Assembly (NCBI RefSeq): GCF_021347895.1 | Contig: NC_067136.1 | Coordinates: 2,191,970 to 2,255,969, forward strand | DNA length: 64,000 nt | Origin: Acanthochromis polyacanthus | Lineage: Eukaryota > Chordata > Actinopteri > Pomacentridae | Direction of reading: 5' to 3' | In this document: positions 30,411 through 42,300 of the stretch, in pieces | Layout: every line of letters starts with the position of its first letter | How positions within the stretch are numbered: the stretch's first letter is position 1 | Program-made: the position numbers and the translations under genes | Notes under the pieces: generated by a model | The model's database searches: none | The model's input: the letters and a program-made list of their open reading frames with translations, nothing else | What the model was told of the DNA's origin: nothing

Positions 30411-32228
30411 ACATTGTCTTTTTGTAAGTGCCCTGTATATGATCATTGAGACGAGTGAAGCAGAGCTGGTCACACTTTCACCATTTCTACCATTTCTAGC
30501 ACAAAAACATTAATAAAAAAGTTATTTAAAGATGTAGTATATCTCAGATAGTAACTGTTGGCAGAACTACAGCCCCATTCACTTTGCAGAAGGTAAAATG
30601 AATATAAAGTTGTGTATTTGAGATCCAATTTTTTTTTGCTTTATTACATTTTTTGAATATTATTTAAACGTGCAATTGCTTCAATGAAAAATTTTGCTGC
30701 TTTGGTTTCAGCTGTATGTGTCTAATAAACTCATTGTATGGAGTGTTTTTGTTTGTAGGATATACCACATTGATGTTTTTTTAAAAATAAAATAACACAA
30801 CAAATGAGATACCAAATGCTACAAAGAACAATGTTATAATATGCTGTTAGCTAAACACAGATCTGTACATTATCCGTGTGGTTTTACTGCAGGTCTTGTA
30901 CTTGGATGCTGCAACAAATAACAGAGCACAAGCTGCATTCTCATTCTTCATCACATCGGTCCAGCTTCATGGCTTACCGTCAAGGTATTCTGACCTGATT
31001 ATCTAGTTATATGAAGTTTGATTAAATCTGTATAAGTTGCATTAACTATTACTGATACAACTTTATCTATTTTGGTTACAGGGTTAGGGCAGATCAGGGA
31101 GTAGAAAACCTGGATATTGCACATTTCATGTTTGCCACACGAGGAACAGGAAGATCGAGCTTCATCTCTGGAAAAAGTACCATGACATTCTTCACTCTCT
31201 GGAAGAGGATGGTCTGCTTGACATATCTGATGCCACTCTTCTCTTTGGTGTGCACTACGTCTTTGTCCCTCGACTCCGGGCAGATCTTGATACCTTTATT
31301 GAAGGATGGAATAATCATTCTCTGCGGACAGAGGGAGGTCTCACCCCTGAACAGCTGTGGTGCATGGGACGTCTACAAGATCTGGATGAGGGGGAGAGAC
31401 TCAAGGTTCAATGTAAAAACAAGTAGGACATGTATTTTAAGAAGTTGATTGTAAGACTGAGCAGTACGTATCTGCTACGCATTCTGAAAGATTAGACTAT
31501 TACAGACTGTAGTTTACAAAGCCCACATATTTTCATAAAATGAAGAGTACTGTACTGTTTATAAGGCCTGAATCAGGAAATATGTCATGATTTGTGGGAT
31601 GATCCTGATTTTTTTTTTCGTTTCTACTTCTAATGAAGTAATTTCTATGCTGATGAATAAAAATAAAGCATCACTTTTTGTAATGTTGTGTTTATTATTA
31701 AAAAAACTCACACAAATACCAAAACTGTATTTCAACAAGTATCCATTCCTGACTGATATGTTTTGAATTCGAAGGACCTTCAGGGCCCAGGCATTGACTG
31801 GCAGAGTGCTGTGCTGCAGGAAGACTCTCATGGCACAGTTGTGGTTCCTGAATTTGAGTGCCCACTGGATGATGAAGCCCTGGAAGAACTTCAGAGAACT
31901 ATCAACCCTCTGGAACACTCAGAGTCACATGGTCGTGACTTATACATCAGGTTCTTGCAACAGGTGTCCAACCAATAGACATTTGGACAAGAACTTGAAA
32001 GTCAACAAATATTCCAGCACAGTGACAAAAATGATTGAAGCTTTTCTAACTAATAAAAGCAAGAGAACCCTGTATAAAGGGAATCTGTATGACTGAAGAG
32101 GAAGTCAAACACTGAGCTAACAGGAACAATTGTTTTGCTTTTTTCATTAGCTATGAACATATTCTATCAGTTAATGTTTAGAAATAGCTTCTCATTTTTT
32201 GTTTCAGATTACCAGAGGGCTGTTTCTG

Positions 32229-35200
32229 TTAAACTCTGTGGAAGCCACCACCATATCTAACTGCTTCACTCATAAGTCTTCTGAATTCAGTGTAAGTGTT
32301 GAGATGCTGCACTGGAAAAGTTACTGTACGAGTGCATGCACTCACAGTTTGGTAACAAATGGAGTGATCTCCAAGTGGCTCTCTGCAGTCGTGGTCAAAC
32401 ATGAATGTTATTTTGAAATGTCTCTTTTCATCAGGGAGGATGGGAATGTGAGCTTTCCCAGTCAACCACTGGAGCACATGCTGAACTCCAAGAGAGTGGG
32501 GCTCCTCAACTGCAGCACTGTGATGTTTAAAATATAAGAAATAAAACATGTTACAAACAATTTGAACTAAGGAATTTCAATTTAAATAATCATGTAGTAA
32601 TCGTGTAATCATCTTATAGCCTGGTTATCATCCTGGAAGAGACAACCCTATCATAAGTGTGAGCACTCAGAACCACTTTGTTCTGATTTGCTGTGACGCT
32701 TGCTTCTGGTGTGTTAGATAGCTATATGTTATTGCCATTTAATTTTGGTTATATAGAAATAAATTGTTAATAAAGTAACCTTGTTTGGGGTGGGATTAAA
32801 TAAGTTCTGTCTTCTTCCCACTCCCTTTCGAACATGTATGATTTGTGAATTTATGTGATGCCTTGTTTTAGCTGCGGTTTTATTTTGTATAAGCTGCATC
32901 GGCTGTCTGTTAATTTCATGTTCGAAATAAGTAAATTTAAAAAAAATTGGACAAGTGGCATAACAGCATAACAGACCTACTGGATACCTCAACTGTACTG
33001 ATTATTAGTTACTTGCCTGCAGTCCTGTATAGCATAGTACCTGATATTTCAAGCTCCTGGCAAAAATCTTGCATGAAGTTTATAATCTTTCAGTTCTCTC
33101 CCGAGATGTCCCCTTTTCACTGAGCTGTGGTCGGCAGTTCATCATTATGAAATCAGCATCTGGCTAAAAAGAATAAGTGAATATACAATTGGTGTTAAAA
33201 TTCATATACATATATAACAAAGAACAAAATCCAGAACAGGGGGATTGTCTGCAAGAACACGGTGAGTTAAACTGTTATGAATAATGCTCACTTTGATGAT
33301 CTTCCCAGGAACAAAGAGTGTGTAAAGCTTCAGGGTTTGCAGCCCTCTGACTGAGCAGACCATACAGTTCCATGCCCTTTCTCACTGGCTGAAGCATTGG
33401 AATCAGTCTGTGGTAGAGTGCAAGACAATAGTACTATGAAAGAAAGAACACAAAAATCAAAAACTGGTTTAAAAATCAAAAATATTTAAATGACAGTTGT
33501 TGTTTCTTACCGAATGATGTTTTGTTTATTATCCAGCTTGATCTGGCTTGTGTATCCACAGTTTATAACTTCATCAGCCAACAACATCAGAGACTGTGCA
33601 TCAGCCACATGTTCAACCTGAAAGTGTTCACTGTTAAGCGAAAAATGTAGAAAGGGAAAGTATGCATAGCTCAGAGTACTGCAGATTTACAAAACAGCCA
33701 CTTTAATAAACACTATGTTTTGTCATTTCCATCACAATGAAACACAAACTATTTTTCTCACCTCTTCATCACTCTCATCAGAAAGTGATTTTCCTTTGCA
33801 TGTCTTAATGTGTATTGCAAGCATCTGCAGAGACATCACTTCATTACACTGCTAACATGTCTTCTTGGGCATCTTTGAAAAGTGCTGCGAGTCAGGAGGC
33901 AGAGGAGAGGTGTCTAATGTCTCCTGTAGTGGCACTATGTAAATAGTGGCTTTACCCCCTACTGACTGAGCTCTCAGAGTTCTTACAGAATAACTCTCTG
34001 CTTCTGGTGGAATTACAGTGAGCTTCTGTCGACCACTGCCACATTTATTGTAAGAAACACAAACATATTCTAATTAAAAATACACCTATTTATGGTCAAC
34101 GAGCCATCTCTAATGCTTACAACTAAATGCCTGAGCAGCAATAGCCCTTATGTACAACTAAAATAAATTACAAATACAGGAGTGGGATGTGATACAAAAA
34201 TACACAATCCTGGCCTTACAAACCTGTTGCCTTATGCAAGAGCCATCCCCCATAAAGATCTTCCATTTTTGGGAATGTTTCAGCCAGGACCTTTGAAATC
34301 TGACAACAAAGAAAAGAAAGAGAGAAATAAAACACTACAATATAGACGTTAACCTGTAATTTGGGTTAAAAGTGTTGCCCAATGACCGCCTTAAACACGG
34401 AAAGTCAAAACTATGAACTGACTACTGTACCTCTGCATGGTCACTGTTGTCAGGCAGCGACACCGTCTGTCTTCCCATGCCAGCTTGAAGGAGTTCAAGC
34501 TCCTCAACTGGCAAAGGTGTGTAGAGTGTGTTTTTTGGAAGCAGATAAAAAATGAGAGTAATGGTCTTGCTGGTTGTTCTAGGAGGCTGCTTGGTGGAAG
34601 TTAAACACCTCTTTTTACCTCAACTAAAGTTTGATCTGAAGTATCCTGGAAAAGCTCTGTACAGGACATATATATGTATGCATTTATAAATAATATAAAT
34701 AGTCAAATATTAGATAATTTGATTTTTTTAGACTCTCTCAGTTCTGATTATATATGAATTTAAATGTCTCTGTTAAACACATCCACAAACCAAATGAGAA
34801 CATCAAATTCACAATATTATGAATAAAAACATATGATTGAGTAAACATGCACAAACCTTGCCATCTCTTGCTGTACAGTTCCATTTCTAGGCTCTGGCTG
34901 TCTGGTCTCTGTAGGGCTTGGTGAACTAGTTGTGGCCATGGTGTTAACCAACAAAGTTATTAGATTTCTGGCTGCTAACTCAACCGCACTTTGACCCTAA
35001 ATCAATACCAAATGTAAAGTTAATATGTTCTTTCAAAACACAAAGTATTTAACACTTTGAAATCAAACTAATGTCCAACAAAGTTTTCATTAGCTATTAG
35101 GTTAGCTTAAGCTCTACAGCTTTGACTCCTGCTAGTAAATCAGCTTTAATCTGAAAGGTTGGTTAATAGAAAGTTTAATCAAAAGCACAGCTAATAAAAA

Positions 35201-35276
35201 ATTAAAAAACCCAAAAATCTTAACTAACCTGACATGGTGGCGGAGTATTTGGGTTGTCATTATTTGGATCTGTCAT
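32229..35276 (-). pseudogene. Spliced HECT E3 ubiquitin-ligase-like gene of the 13.5-kb element
   Basis: Nine minus-strand exons, from the ATG at 35276: 35276-35229 (MTDPNNDNPNTPPPCQ), 34996-34857, 34656-34431, 34299-34224, 34035-33762, 33617-33511, 33407-33292, 33163-33041 and 32517-32229. The middle exons give LPKNTLYTPLPVEELELLQAG, EDLYGGWLLHKATG and a C2HC finger (CNEVMSLQMLAIHIKTC). The last gives a HECT C-lobe: HVLQWLTGKAHIPIL and VSACTRTVTFP, where the Cys is the expected thioester residue, ending GGGFHRV. Fish G2E3-like HECT proteins share this plan. Stops in exon 3 (NFS*G), exon 5 (KTC*QC) and a frameshift in the 33.1-kb exon break it, and part of the N-lobe between 32.5 and 33.0 kb is not found. 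Confidence 0.72.
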
Positions 35277-35351
35277 GTTGTTTAGCTAGCACATCTGCTA
35301 AATCCCTCGTTTTGTTGCGGAAGCAGGACTGACTTTCTGCAAAACCGTACC

Positions 35352-35809
35352 AAAACATTACACCTGTATTCAACACACTAAACAAAATAGTGCTTTATTT
35401 AATGTAATTAAATAATAAAACAATACTCACCGAAAATCTGTCGTAGTCCAGCGTATATAGCAGAACTCCAGTTGATTTAGCGATCGTTTTTAACAGCGCT
35501 TCCGAGAGGCGGCCGAAACAGGGACCCGATTGGATAGAATCAGAAGTCTGTGATTGGCTGGAATTGTGGCACATTTGTAACGCCGTGCAGAGTTGACCGA
35601 GCGTGAAGGCAGATTTGAGCGTGTGCAGAGAGCAGATGTTGAGCGAGAGCGAGAGAGACGTAGCGAGGACGTAGAGCAGAGATCCACAGGAGAGCAGAGT
35701 GAAAAACCGAGTGAAAAGCATTAAGACTGTGTGTGTATGTGGATAGTTGCAAATATAAAAATACATTTTTTGAGTGCAGAATAGATTTTTGTTTGCTCAG
35801 ATTAAGTTT
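35352..35809 (-). repeat. Right terminal inverted repeat of the 13.5-kb element
   Basis: This is the reverse complement of 22341-22797 with a few base changes, including the same CCAAT-like box and donor-like site, now facing the minus-strand HECT gene. The repeat ends abruptly at AAGTTT (35809), where an L2-type 3' tail begins. Confidence 0.9.
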
Positions 35810-35811
35810 GC

Positions 35812-35955
35812 TTGGTTGTCTGTCTGTGTGACCCTTTGATGGACTGAGATCTGTCCAGGTGTCCCCTGTCTTCACCCTAAGTCAGCTGGGATAAACTCCA
35901 GCCCTCCTGAGACCCCACATAGGATAAGACGATGGATAGATAATGGATGGATGGA
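35812..35955 (+). repeat. L2-type LINE/SINE 3' tail
   Basis: It carries the string pattern GATGGACTGAGATCTGTCC ... CAGCTGGGATAAACTCCAGC ... ending GGATGGATGGA, the 3' end common to L2-like elements of fish. It is strongly 5'-truncated and cuts the right inverted repeat of the 13.5-kb element. Confidence 0.65.
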
Positions 35956-37037
35956 ATTACAAGGTGAAATCCAAGGGCAGCCAGCAGAAACAGACAAGAC
36001 AACCAATTAGCAAGGAGAGGTGACTAAACGAACTAAACAAAGTGCGACGTGAACTAGGGAGGCTGAACTCAGAAAACCAAGACACCATAAAACATACAAG
36101 AGACAAACAACTGAGACAACATACATGGAGCAAAGACACAGCGCAAAGAATCGATGAAGAAAATGAATTTCTAGAGGAGTCGGGAGATGAGGACAAACAC
36201 TAAACACATATAGCTTCACACAGGAGAAGACACAACATTAATTAGCGGCTAGGCTAGGATGTAGAGCTGAGGCTGAACAAACCAGGTAAGACAAGGCTGG
36301 GAGAGCTACAGGGAACATGGAAAAGAGAACACAAGGACTGGTAGAGATGGAAGAAACAACACAGACCAACTCTAGGTTAAAGGCTAAGCAAAACTACACA
36401 GTCTGAAGGGCAGAACAAAGACCAAAATATCTGGTGGGACCACTGTGGAGGGCATCAATGGAGATGGAACATGTTGGAGGACCAAGTGGGAAGCTGGCCG
36501 CCACCTTTTGATGGTGAAGAAAACTGAACTCACTGACATCTTGACTTATTTGCAATTTCTCTGTGGGAAAAACTTACATTTTGAAGTGTTCTGATGGTCT
36601 GTCTCTCTTCTGTTGTTAACAGCCTTTTTCTCTCCATTTTTATGGCAACACTCTACTATCTGCAGTACAATACTTTTTAAACAACGCTGTGGAGGGTCTG
36701 ATGCCACGGTGTGTTCCAGCACTATTTTTTTGCAGACAGAGGTGTTGGAAGTAACCTAGAAAAATTGGGGCATCTGTAGGGTTTGGTAGCACCAACTTTC
36801 AAGGTTTGATCAACCTCAATCACTGCAGAACAGCTTTAAGTGTTTCACTCATTTCTTATTCCTTGAAAAAGGCCTTTCTGTAGAACTCTGAAATGTACAT
36901 TATTTTTCAGTCTTGAGTTACCTTACCGTTATTTTTTAACCTCTGGTAGTTCACCAAGCCAAATAAAATGAATCAAGAAACGAAAAAAAGCAAAAAGGTT
37001 AAAAGAAATAAATGAATAAAAATAAAGGTAAATAAAG
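35956..37037. other. Unassigned
   Basis: 36000-36420 is purine-rich with many short GAACAAA/GACAAGA words and looks like old repeat sequence. 36420-37037 is unremarkable. No exon, RNA gene or element end is supported. Confidence 0.35.
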
Positions 37038-37117
37038 ATTCCGGACTTCTGTTCAGCCTATGGATGCTCTAATGAGCGCTGTAAGGAAACAAGAGCTCGT
37101 GGGATTACTTTTCACAT
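37038..37117 (+). pseudogene. THAP-domain first exon, copy A (start codon lost)
   Basis: It reads xPDFCSAYGCSNERC then GITFH up to the donor AT|GTAAGATG. It is the same exon as 59668-59747 in copy B, but the ATG is changed to ATT. THAP fingers (C2CH) bind DNA and form the N-terminus of P-element transposases. CSAYGC supplies the first Cys pair. No later exons are present. Confidence 0.7.
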
Positions 37118-37514
37118 GTAAGATGTATGTAAGGAATAATATATTGTTAGCAGGTTGTCATAGCTAGAGAGAAATAAATGCAGACAAGACGGATAGAACC
37201 CCATCAGCTCCGTGTCTGGCTTCTACCCATGATCTAACAGCTCTCTACATCATCCTGTGTATTACACAGCTGATTACCGGTGAAATAACTAATCTGAGAC
37301 AATTTTTTGTTTAAAATTCGATGTTATGAATCTAGCGTTCCTAGCAACAGCCTGTTACAAAGAAAAAACAGACTTACTGCAGTAATTGGTGGGTTAGAAT
37401 ACAGCATCTGATCTAATAATAGCCCTGATTTATGATGGAAATATTTTGTTGTAGATAATTCTTTATCTCTGGCTACTTTTCTCACACGTTTAAGCTTTCC
37501 CAAAGAACGTGATT

Positions 37515-38190
37515 TATACACGTGATATAATAGTAATTGTAGTAATTATAACAGTAATAATAATAATGATTAAAAATAATAGTAATAATAGCAGTAATAA
37601 TAGTAATAATAATAATAATTGATATAATAGTAATAATAGTAGTAGTAACAGTAATAATAATAATAACAATTAAAAATAATAGTTATAATAGCAGTAATAA
37701 TAGTAATAATAATAATAATTGATATAATAGTAATAATAGTAGTAGTAACAGTAATAATAATAATAATGATTAAAAATAATAGTAATAATAGCAGTAATAA
37801 TAGTAATAATAATAATAATTGATATAATAGTAATAATAGTAGTAGTAACAGTAATAATAATAATAACAATTAAAAATAATAGTTATAATAGCAGTAATAA
37901 TAGTAATAATAATAATAATTGATATAATAGTAATAATAGTAGTAATAATAACAATAATGATAATAGTAATAGTAGTAGTAATAATAATAGCAGTAATAAT
38001 GGTAAGAGTAATATAATAGTAGTAATAATAATAATAATAGAAGTAATAGTTTTATTAATAATAATAATACGAGTAACTGTAATATAAAAAATAATAAATA
38101 ATAATCATGCACTATTATAGGAATATAATGATAATTATATGAATAGCAATAACAGTAATACAGTAGTAGTACAATAATACAAAAATAATA
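37515..38190. repeat. AT-rich trinucleotide array with a 100-bp tandem unit
   Basis: TAA/TAG trinucleotide sequence over about 675 bp. Between 37561 and 37960 it is organised as four units of exactly 100 bp, marked by TAAAAATAAT at 37571, 37671, 37771 and 37871. Units 1 and 3 share one variant set (GAT before, AGTAAT after), and 2 and 4 another (CAAT, AGTTAT). Confidence 0.9.
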
Positions 38191-38283
38191 ATTGTACTCC
38201 AATGTAAAGCTGTAAATGTAAAGTCAATAAAAACCTGAGCACATCTGAATGTTTTCTGATAGTTTTTTGTTTGTTTTTTCTGT

Positions 38284-38294
38284 CTATCTATCTC

Positions 38295-38338
<44 letters not shown>
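38284..38338. repeat. (TATC)n microsatellite
   Basis: A run of TCTA/TATC tetranucleotides, nearly pure over about 55 bp. Confidence 0.9.
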
Positions 38339-38555
38339 ATCTATGTCTGGAGCATGTCTGGTGTTTGTTACAAGCAAACCCCGTCAAAATTCCTTGAGAA
38401 TTGAGCGATTTATGACAACTTTAATTGTATAAGCTCATCATTCCTCTATGGAAGTAATGCATTGTAGGAGCGAGTGGCCCCGATCCAAGATGGCGGCGCT
38501 GCAGGCACACCGCTGGAGTGGGCGGCCGCAGTCAATGAGACGTCTATGTATATAT

Positions 38556-39303
38556 GGCTGTGTCCAAAATCGCATACTAACGTACTACATACTACATTCT
38601 CAATGAGTATATACTGTATACTACGTACTATAAGTATGATTAGAATGCCGACCGTTCACACTGCAGTATACTGCTCCGTTTCCCATAATGCATTTCAAAC
38701 CTCCGACGACAAAAACCGGAAGTACAGCTATCAAATAATCTCGGCTGAATGCCGGCTTCAGGTCGATTTTACGCTAACAAACAGTCGCATAATTAATGTG
38801 GCAATTTCAAGCCGGCACTCCTCATGCAGTTATTAGCCAGATTATGCGAATCGTTTCAGTTGTAGCTGCAGGCTATGGGAGGTAGCTGCTACTTGTTCTG
38901 TATGTAAAACTAGCTGCTGCAACTAGCTGCTAGCATTCAGTAGCACGCTGTGAGGCGTCTGACAAATTTAAAACGTTGGTCAGAAAACGCCTATTTCTCA
39001 AATCTGTGGGGTGATTAGGATGACTACTTAACCACATAAAATAAAATAAAAATCGCCCCGGTCCGGCCACATATCCCATGGAGGCTTCCATTTCGGTGGA
39101 TAGCTCGCAAAGCATTATGGGGCGGTTGAGTATGACTAGTGTGGTCACCGTGCATACTTAAAAATTTTCCAGATATAGTATACATCCGGGTATTTCTCGC
39201 GTACTCAGTCTTTTCATACTATCTAATGTGAACGCACTACATACTTATTTTGACGTCACACTTAGTATTAGTAGTACGTTAGTATGCGATTTCGGACACA
39301 GCC
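38556..39303. mobile_element. MITE with GGCTGTGTCC ends, inside the P-like copy A
   Basis: Inverted ends GGCTGTGTCC...AAATCGCATACT and AGTATGCGATTTCGGACACAGCC pair over roughly 35-40 bp. TAT on both sides (38553-38555 and 39304-39306) is a candidate 3-bp target duplication, which would suit PIF/Harbinger. It is 748 bp with no transposase and is inserted in the last ten bases of the P-like inverted repeat. Confidence 0.82.
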
Positions 39304-39313
39304 TATGTCTGTG

Positions 39314-42300
39314 ACATCTGGGGTGCCACGGTGTCCCTCCACCTAAGGTGACCCAGTGCCCATGTCAACAGTTCCCCCTTGGAATGCTGCTGTTTTCCTG
39401 TCCTTTGTTTAATATAAAATATTGTACTGGCTGGAATACTGTAAAAATTAAGTCTTATTAAACAAAATGTGGTCACCAAATTTTAGGTGTGCCACATAAA
39501 CAAACAGAGATGCAGACGACATGATTGTGGATGAAATGTGAGAATCAGCCTCCAGATTTCTCATTACCTGATTCATTCTCACCTATTTACAGTCTTTCAC
39601 TCCGTCTTCTTCTTCATCACACTTTCATTCACATCTGGGAGGATCAGAGGGATTTTTGCAGCTCCTGGTTCCCAAACAGCAGCAGATTCATCACTAAAGA
39701 CACAAAGATGAGTTCATGTCACAAAAACACATTTGCAGCTTATTTAGAACCGTCAACTTTTACAGCAAACTGCAGCGACTCCATGAAATCTGAACGATGC
39801 TGCAGAAAAACAATTCAGATAAAAGTGGAATATTTACATTCAAAGAGTCACAAAAAGGTTCATCTACATGAAAGCAGAGAAACATGACAACTTTTTAACA
39901 CCTTCTGTATCATTTAGCTTCAATGTGGAAATAAAAACAGCACTCACACAGTGGAAAGTCAGTTTTTTCTCTGTTCCCTCCTTTAAACCTCCAGAAAATA
40001 ATCAGTTGAAATAGTTTATGTAGCAGATACTTAGTCAGCAGAACTTTCCTCATAGAACTGAACACAGTCACCAGAAAATACTAATTATAGCATAAAATCT
40101 TCATTTTCTGTACAGAAACATCAGAATAACAAGCTTTTTAGATCATAGGGATGCAAACAGAACAACAGGTCACATGGGTCCACAAACAGCAAAAGAGTTC
40201 AACAGAATTTACAACTAAAATAAATGAAACACTGAATCCAGACCAAACACATCAGATGGAATGAACTGGTATAAAAATAGAAGAAAACATCCTAGAATGA
40301 ACAACAGAAGCACGGTGGGATGTCGTCAGCTTCAAACTAACATTTCTTTAATGAGCTTTTTCCTGTGTTGCTGCAGTTTAATTTAATCAGACATGTTTGT
40401 AGTTTCTCACTTAAATGCAGCATCACAATGAGGAAAATGCTTCTGAACAAGAGGAACGGAGACAACAAGAACTTCTGTGCAGTCAGACCATGAGGTTCAC
40501 TGTGTTTGACATGAATCACAACATTTAGCTGTTTTTCTTCATTTAAATCAACGATTCCAGCAGAAAACAGCTTCTGCTGGAAGTGAAGTCCATTAGTTTG
40601 AAACATTTAAAGGAAATAAAGTCAGAAAATCACCACCTGTCAGAGTGGTGGTGGTTCTTGTCCTGCAGCTTAAAGAGGAAACAGGCCTCAACAGCTGCTC
40701 TCTTATTGGTCCATGAGCAGGCGGGCTCTCAAAGCTGATTGGACCACAGACGTGTGATGAAATGAAGGTGAATCCATTCAACCAGTGCTGGTTATTGGAG
40801 CCGACTGAGGCAGAACAACAGACACATTCCAAAGCAACACACTGAGGATCCAGAGAGTCTTTTTCACAGCTGGAAATTTGGTCAGAAACCATCTGAGAAG
40901 ACAGCAGAGCCAAAAGTCACACAGCTAAAGATGTTTCCTTCACAATGACCACTCACAGTCCTCTTGGAGACAACAGGACGTCTCCTTCCTCCACCAGAAC
41001 CTGATCAGAGTCATAAAGTGAGGAAAAGCAAACCTCTGGAGGAGATTCCATTCTTCACTGTGACCTCCTGACCTTTCTCTCCCCCAAACATCTTTCTGTC
41101 TACTATTAACTTTCTATCCAATAATGAAGTGAACAGCTTCAGTGTGAACATGAAGGAAATTCATCCACATCTGGATTCAGTCCATGATAGCAGCTGGATC
41201 AGGACCAGGACTGAAGAAGAACACATCAGATGTGAAGTGTTTGTGGAAGATGAACAGCTGAAACAGCAACACCTCCTTCTGTCTGTCACTGCAGTAAAAG
41301 ACACACAGAGACTTTTATCCAGAGCATCTACACTTCCTGTTTCAAAGTCTTCTCATTGTTCAATGGATATGCTTGTTTCCTGACTTCTATTACAAGTTTA
41401 CTGTCCTCTATCCTGAAAATCCACACTTTCTCTGCATGTTTCTATCTTTGACTATCTCAGAAATATTTCATGTTTGGTGTCATTTTGATTCCATGTTTAG
41501 TGAGATTTTACATCCGTGATCATCAGAGATATTTACCAACTGGATTTCTAGCTCTGACAAATGATCTTAAAGTAACTTCTGAAGGTGTTTTTCCTCTGAC
41601 TTCTCCTGGACAGTGAAGCTCCAGACCTCCCCTTGGGATAGAAACATCCATGATTGGTCAGATGCTGCTTTGAATTGGCTCCAAAACTTTCTGGATAAAA
41701 GAAAGTCACTGAATTGTCTGGCTTTCTTTTTACATGCATTCTAATTAATTTGGGGATTTTCTTTTGTTGGCTTATTTTTACGTCTCTTCTATTCTGTAAC
41801 TTTGGCTTCCTTTAAAAGGTTCTTTGTCCTTCTTTAGTTAACTTTCATAATGCAACAGCTCAAAGGTTTTCTTTGGAACTCTGACATTTGACTCTTAGTA
41901 TTTTCACTTCAACACTTTTTCAAGGTAACTTTTCCAAAGTTCCTCCTTGTCTCTGCGTTCCAGAACCAACTCATCCAGCAGATCATCTCAGCTCCTCATC
42001 CTGCAGCCTCCCTCTCCCTCCTACAAAGGCCAAGCGGTGATCATTGTCCTTCTGGAAATGACTGAATTTACAGATTCACAAAGTAGTTCTGAACTGATCA
42101 CCACTCTACCAACAGCTTCCAGTGACCATCGGGGAAACTAATGACATGTTTATCTGGATTCATTCATTCACTGTCTGTGGTTTATTGTTTGTTTGTACGA
42201 TTAGTTCATTCTGTCAGTCAATCCGTTCGTCCATCTGTCTACAGAGGGCGGAGCTTGTAATCAAAGAGGATCTCAACATGAAGAACCTGTCTGCCAGATT

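Larger units (their letters stand above)
22860..31978 (+). pseudogene. Spliced DDE integrase gene of the 13.5-kb element, broken
   Basis: Readable exons: 22860-22904 (MSDPERQHNGAPHPH), an exon ending at 23252 with GPLSLVHIDTNHKLIR, 23504-23549 (YNIAVFGGVDGYSRK), 30893-30984 (VLYLDAATNNRAQAAF), 31082-about 31422 (VRADQGVENLDIAHFM, later HYVFVPRLRADLDTF and WNNHSLRTEGGLTPEQLW), and about 31770-31978 (GIDWQSAVLQEDS). The phases join correctly. This is an integrase-core protein: the first Asp is in HIDTNHK and the second in RADQG. The segment that should carry the catalytic Glu is deleted after FISGK (about 31172), which also shifts the frame. N-terminal exons between 22905 and 23160 are not found. 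The 7.3-kb intron 23550-30892 holds an L1. It is inactive as it stands. Confidence 0.75.
22341..35809. mobile_element. Large integrase-type DNA element with 457-bp inverted ends
   Basis: Long terminal inverted repeats at 22341-22797 and 35352-35809 (about 95% alike by eye) bound 13.5 kb. Next to each repeat is the first exon of an inward-facing gene: integrase from 22860 on the plus strand, HECT-type ligase-like gene from 35276 on the minus strand. The two genes converge near 32.0-32.2 kb. Removing the L1 inserted at 23932-30410 leaves a unit of about 7 kb. The outer left boundary may extend a little further left (GAGCACAG/GAGCAAAG motifs from about 22270). The right side is cut by an L2-type tail, so the target duplication cannot be read. 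Eukaryotic IS3-like integrase transposons are the closest class I can name, as inference. Confidence 0.75.
37038..39313 (+). mobile_element. P-like (THAP) DNA element, copy A, left end missing
   Basis: The left part matches copy B (59668 on) from the THAP exon onward. The right inverted repeat (38478-38555, then 39304-39313) reads CCAAGATGGCGGCGCTGCAG and runs to the terminal TATGTCTGTG. It is split by a MITE at 38556-39303. Between exon and repeat lies an expanded AT-rich repeat array. The left inverted repeat is not present before 37038. Confidence 0.7.

Noticed and set aside
37515..38190. CRISPR-like array
   Set aside because: The 100-bp units are low-complexity trinucleotide sequence without unique spacers, in an animal genome.
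37570..38202. Frames of poly-Tyr/Leu/Ile on the minus strand
   Set aside because: Translation of the TAA/TAG repeat array; no start context or domain.
39525..39887. 120-codon frame as a secreted peptide
   Set aside because: No signal peptide or cysteine pattern; looks like non-coding sequence.
40593..40913. Minus-strand 106-codon frame as a possible immune receptor exon
   Set aside because: It has an acceptor-like AG but no recognisable domain or partner exon; kept only as a remark under the unassigned region.
41129..41383. 84-codon plus-strand frame with an acidic middle
   Set aside because: No domain, no splice partners, and stops close on both sides.
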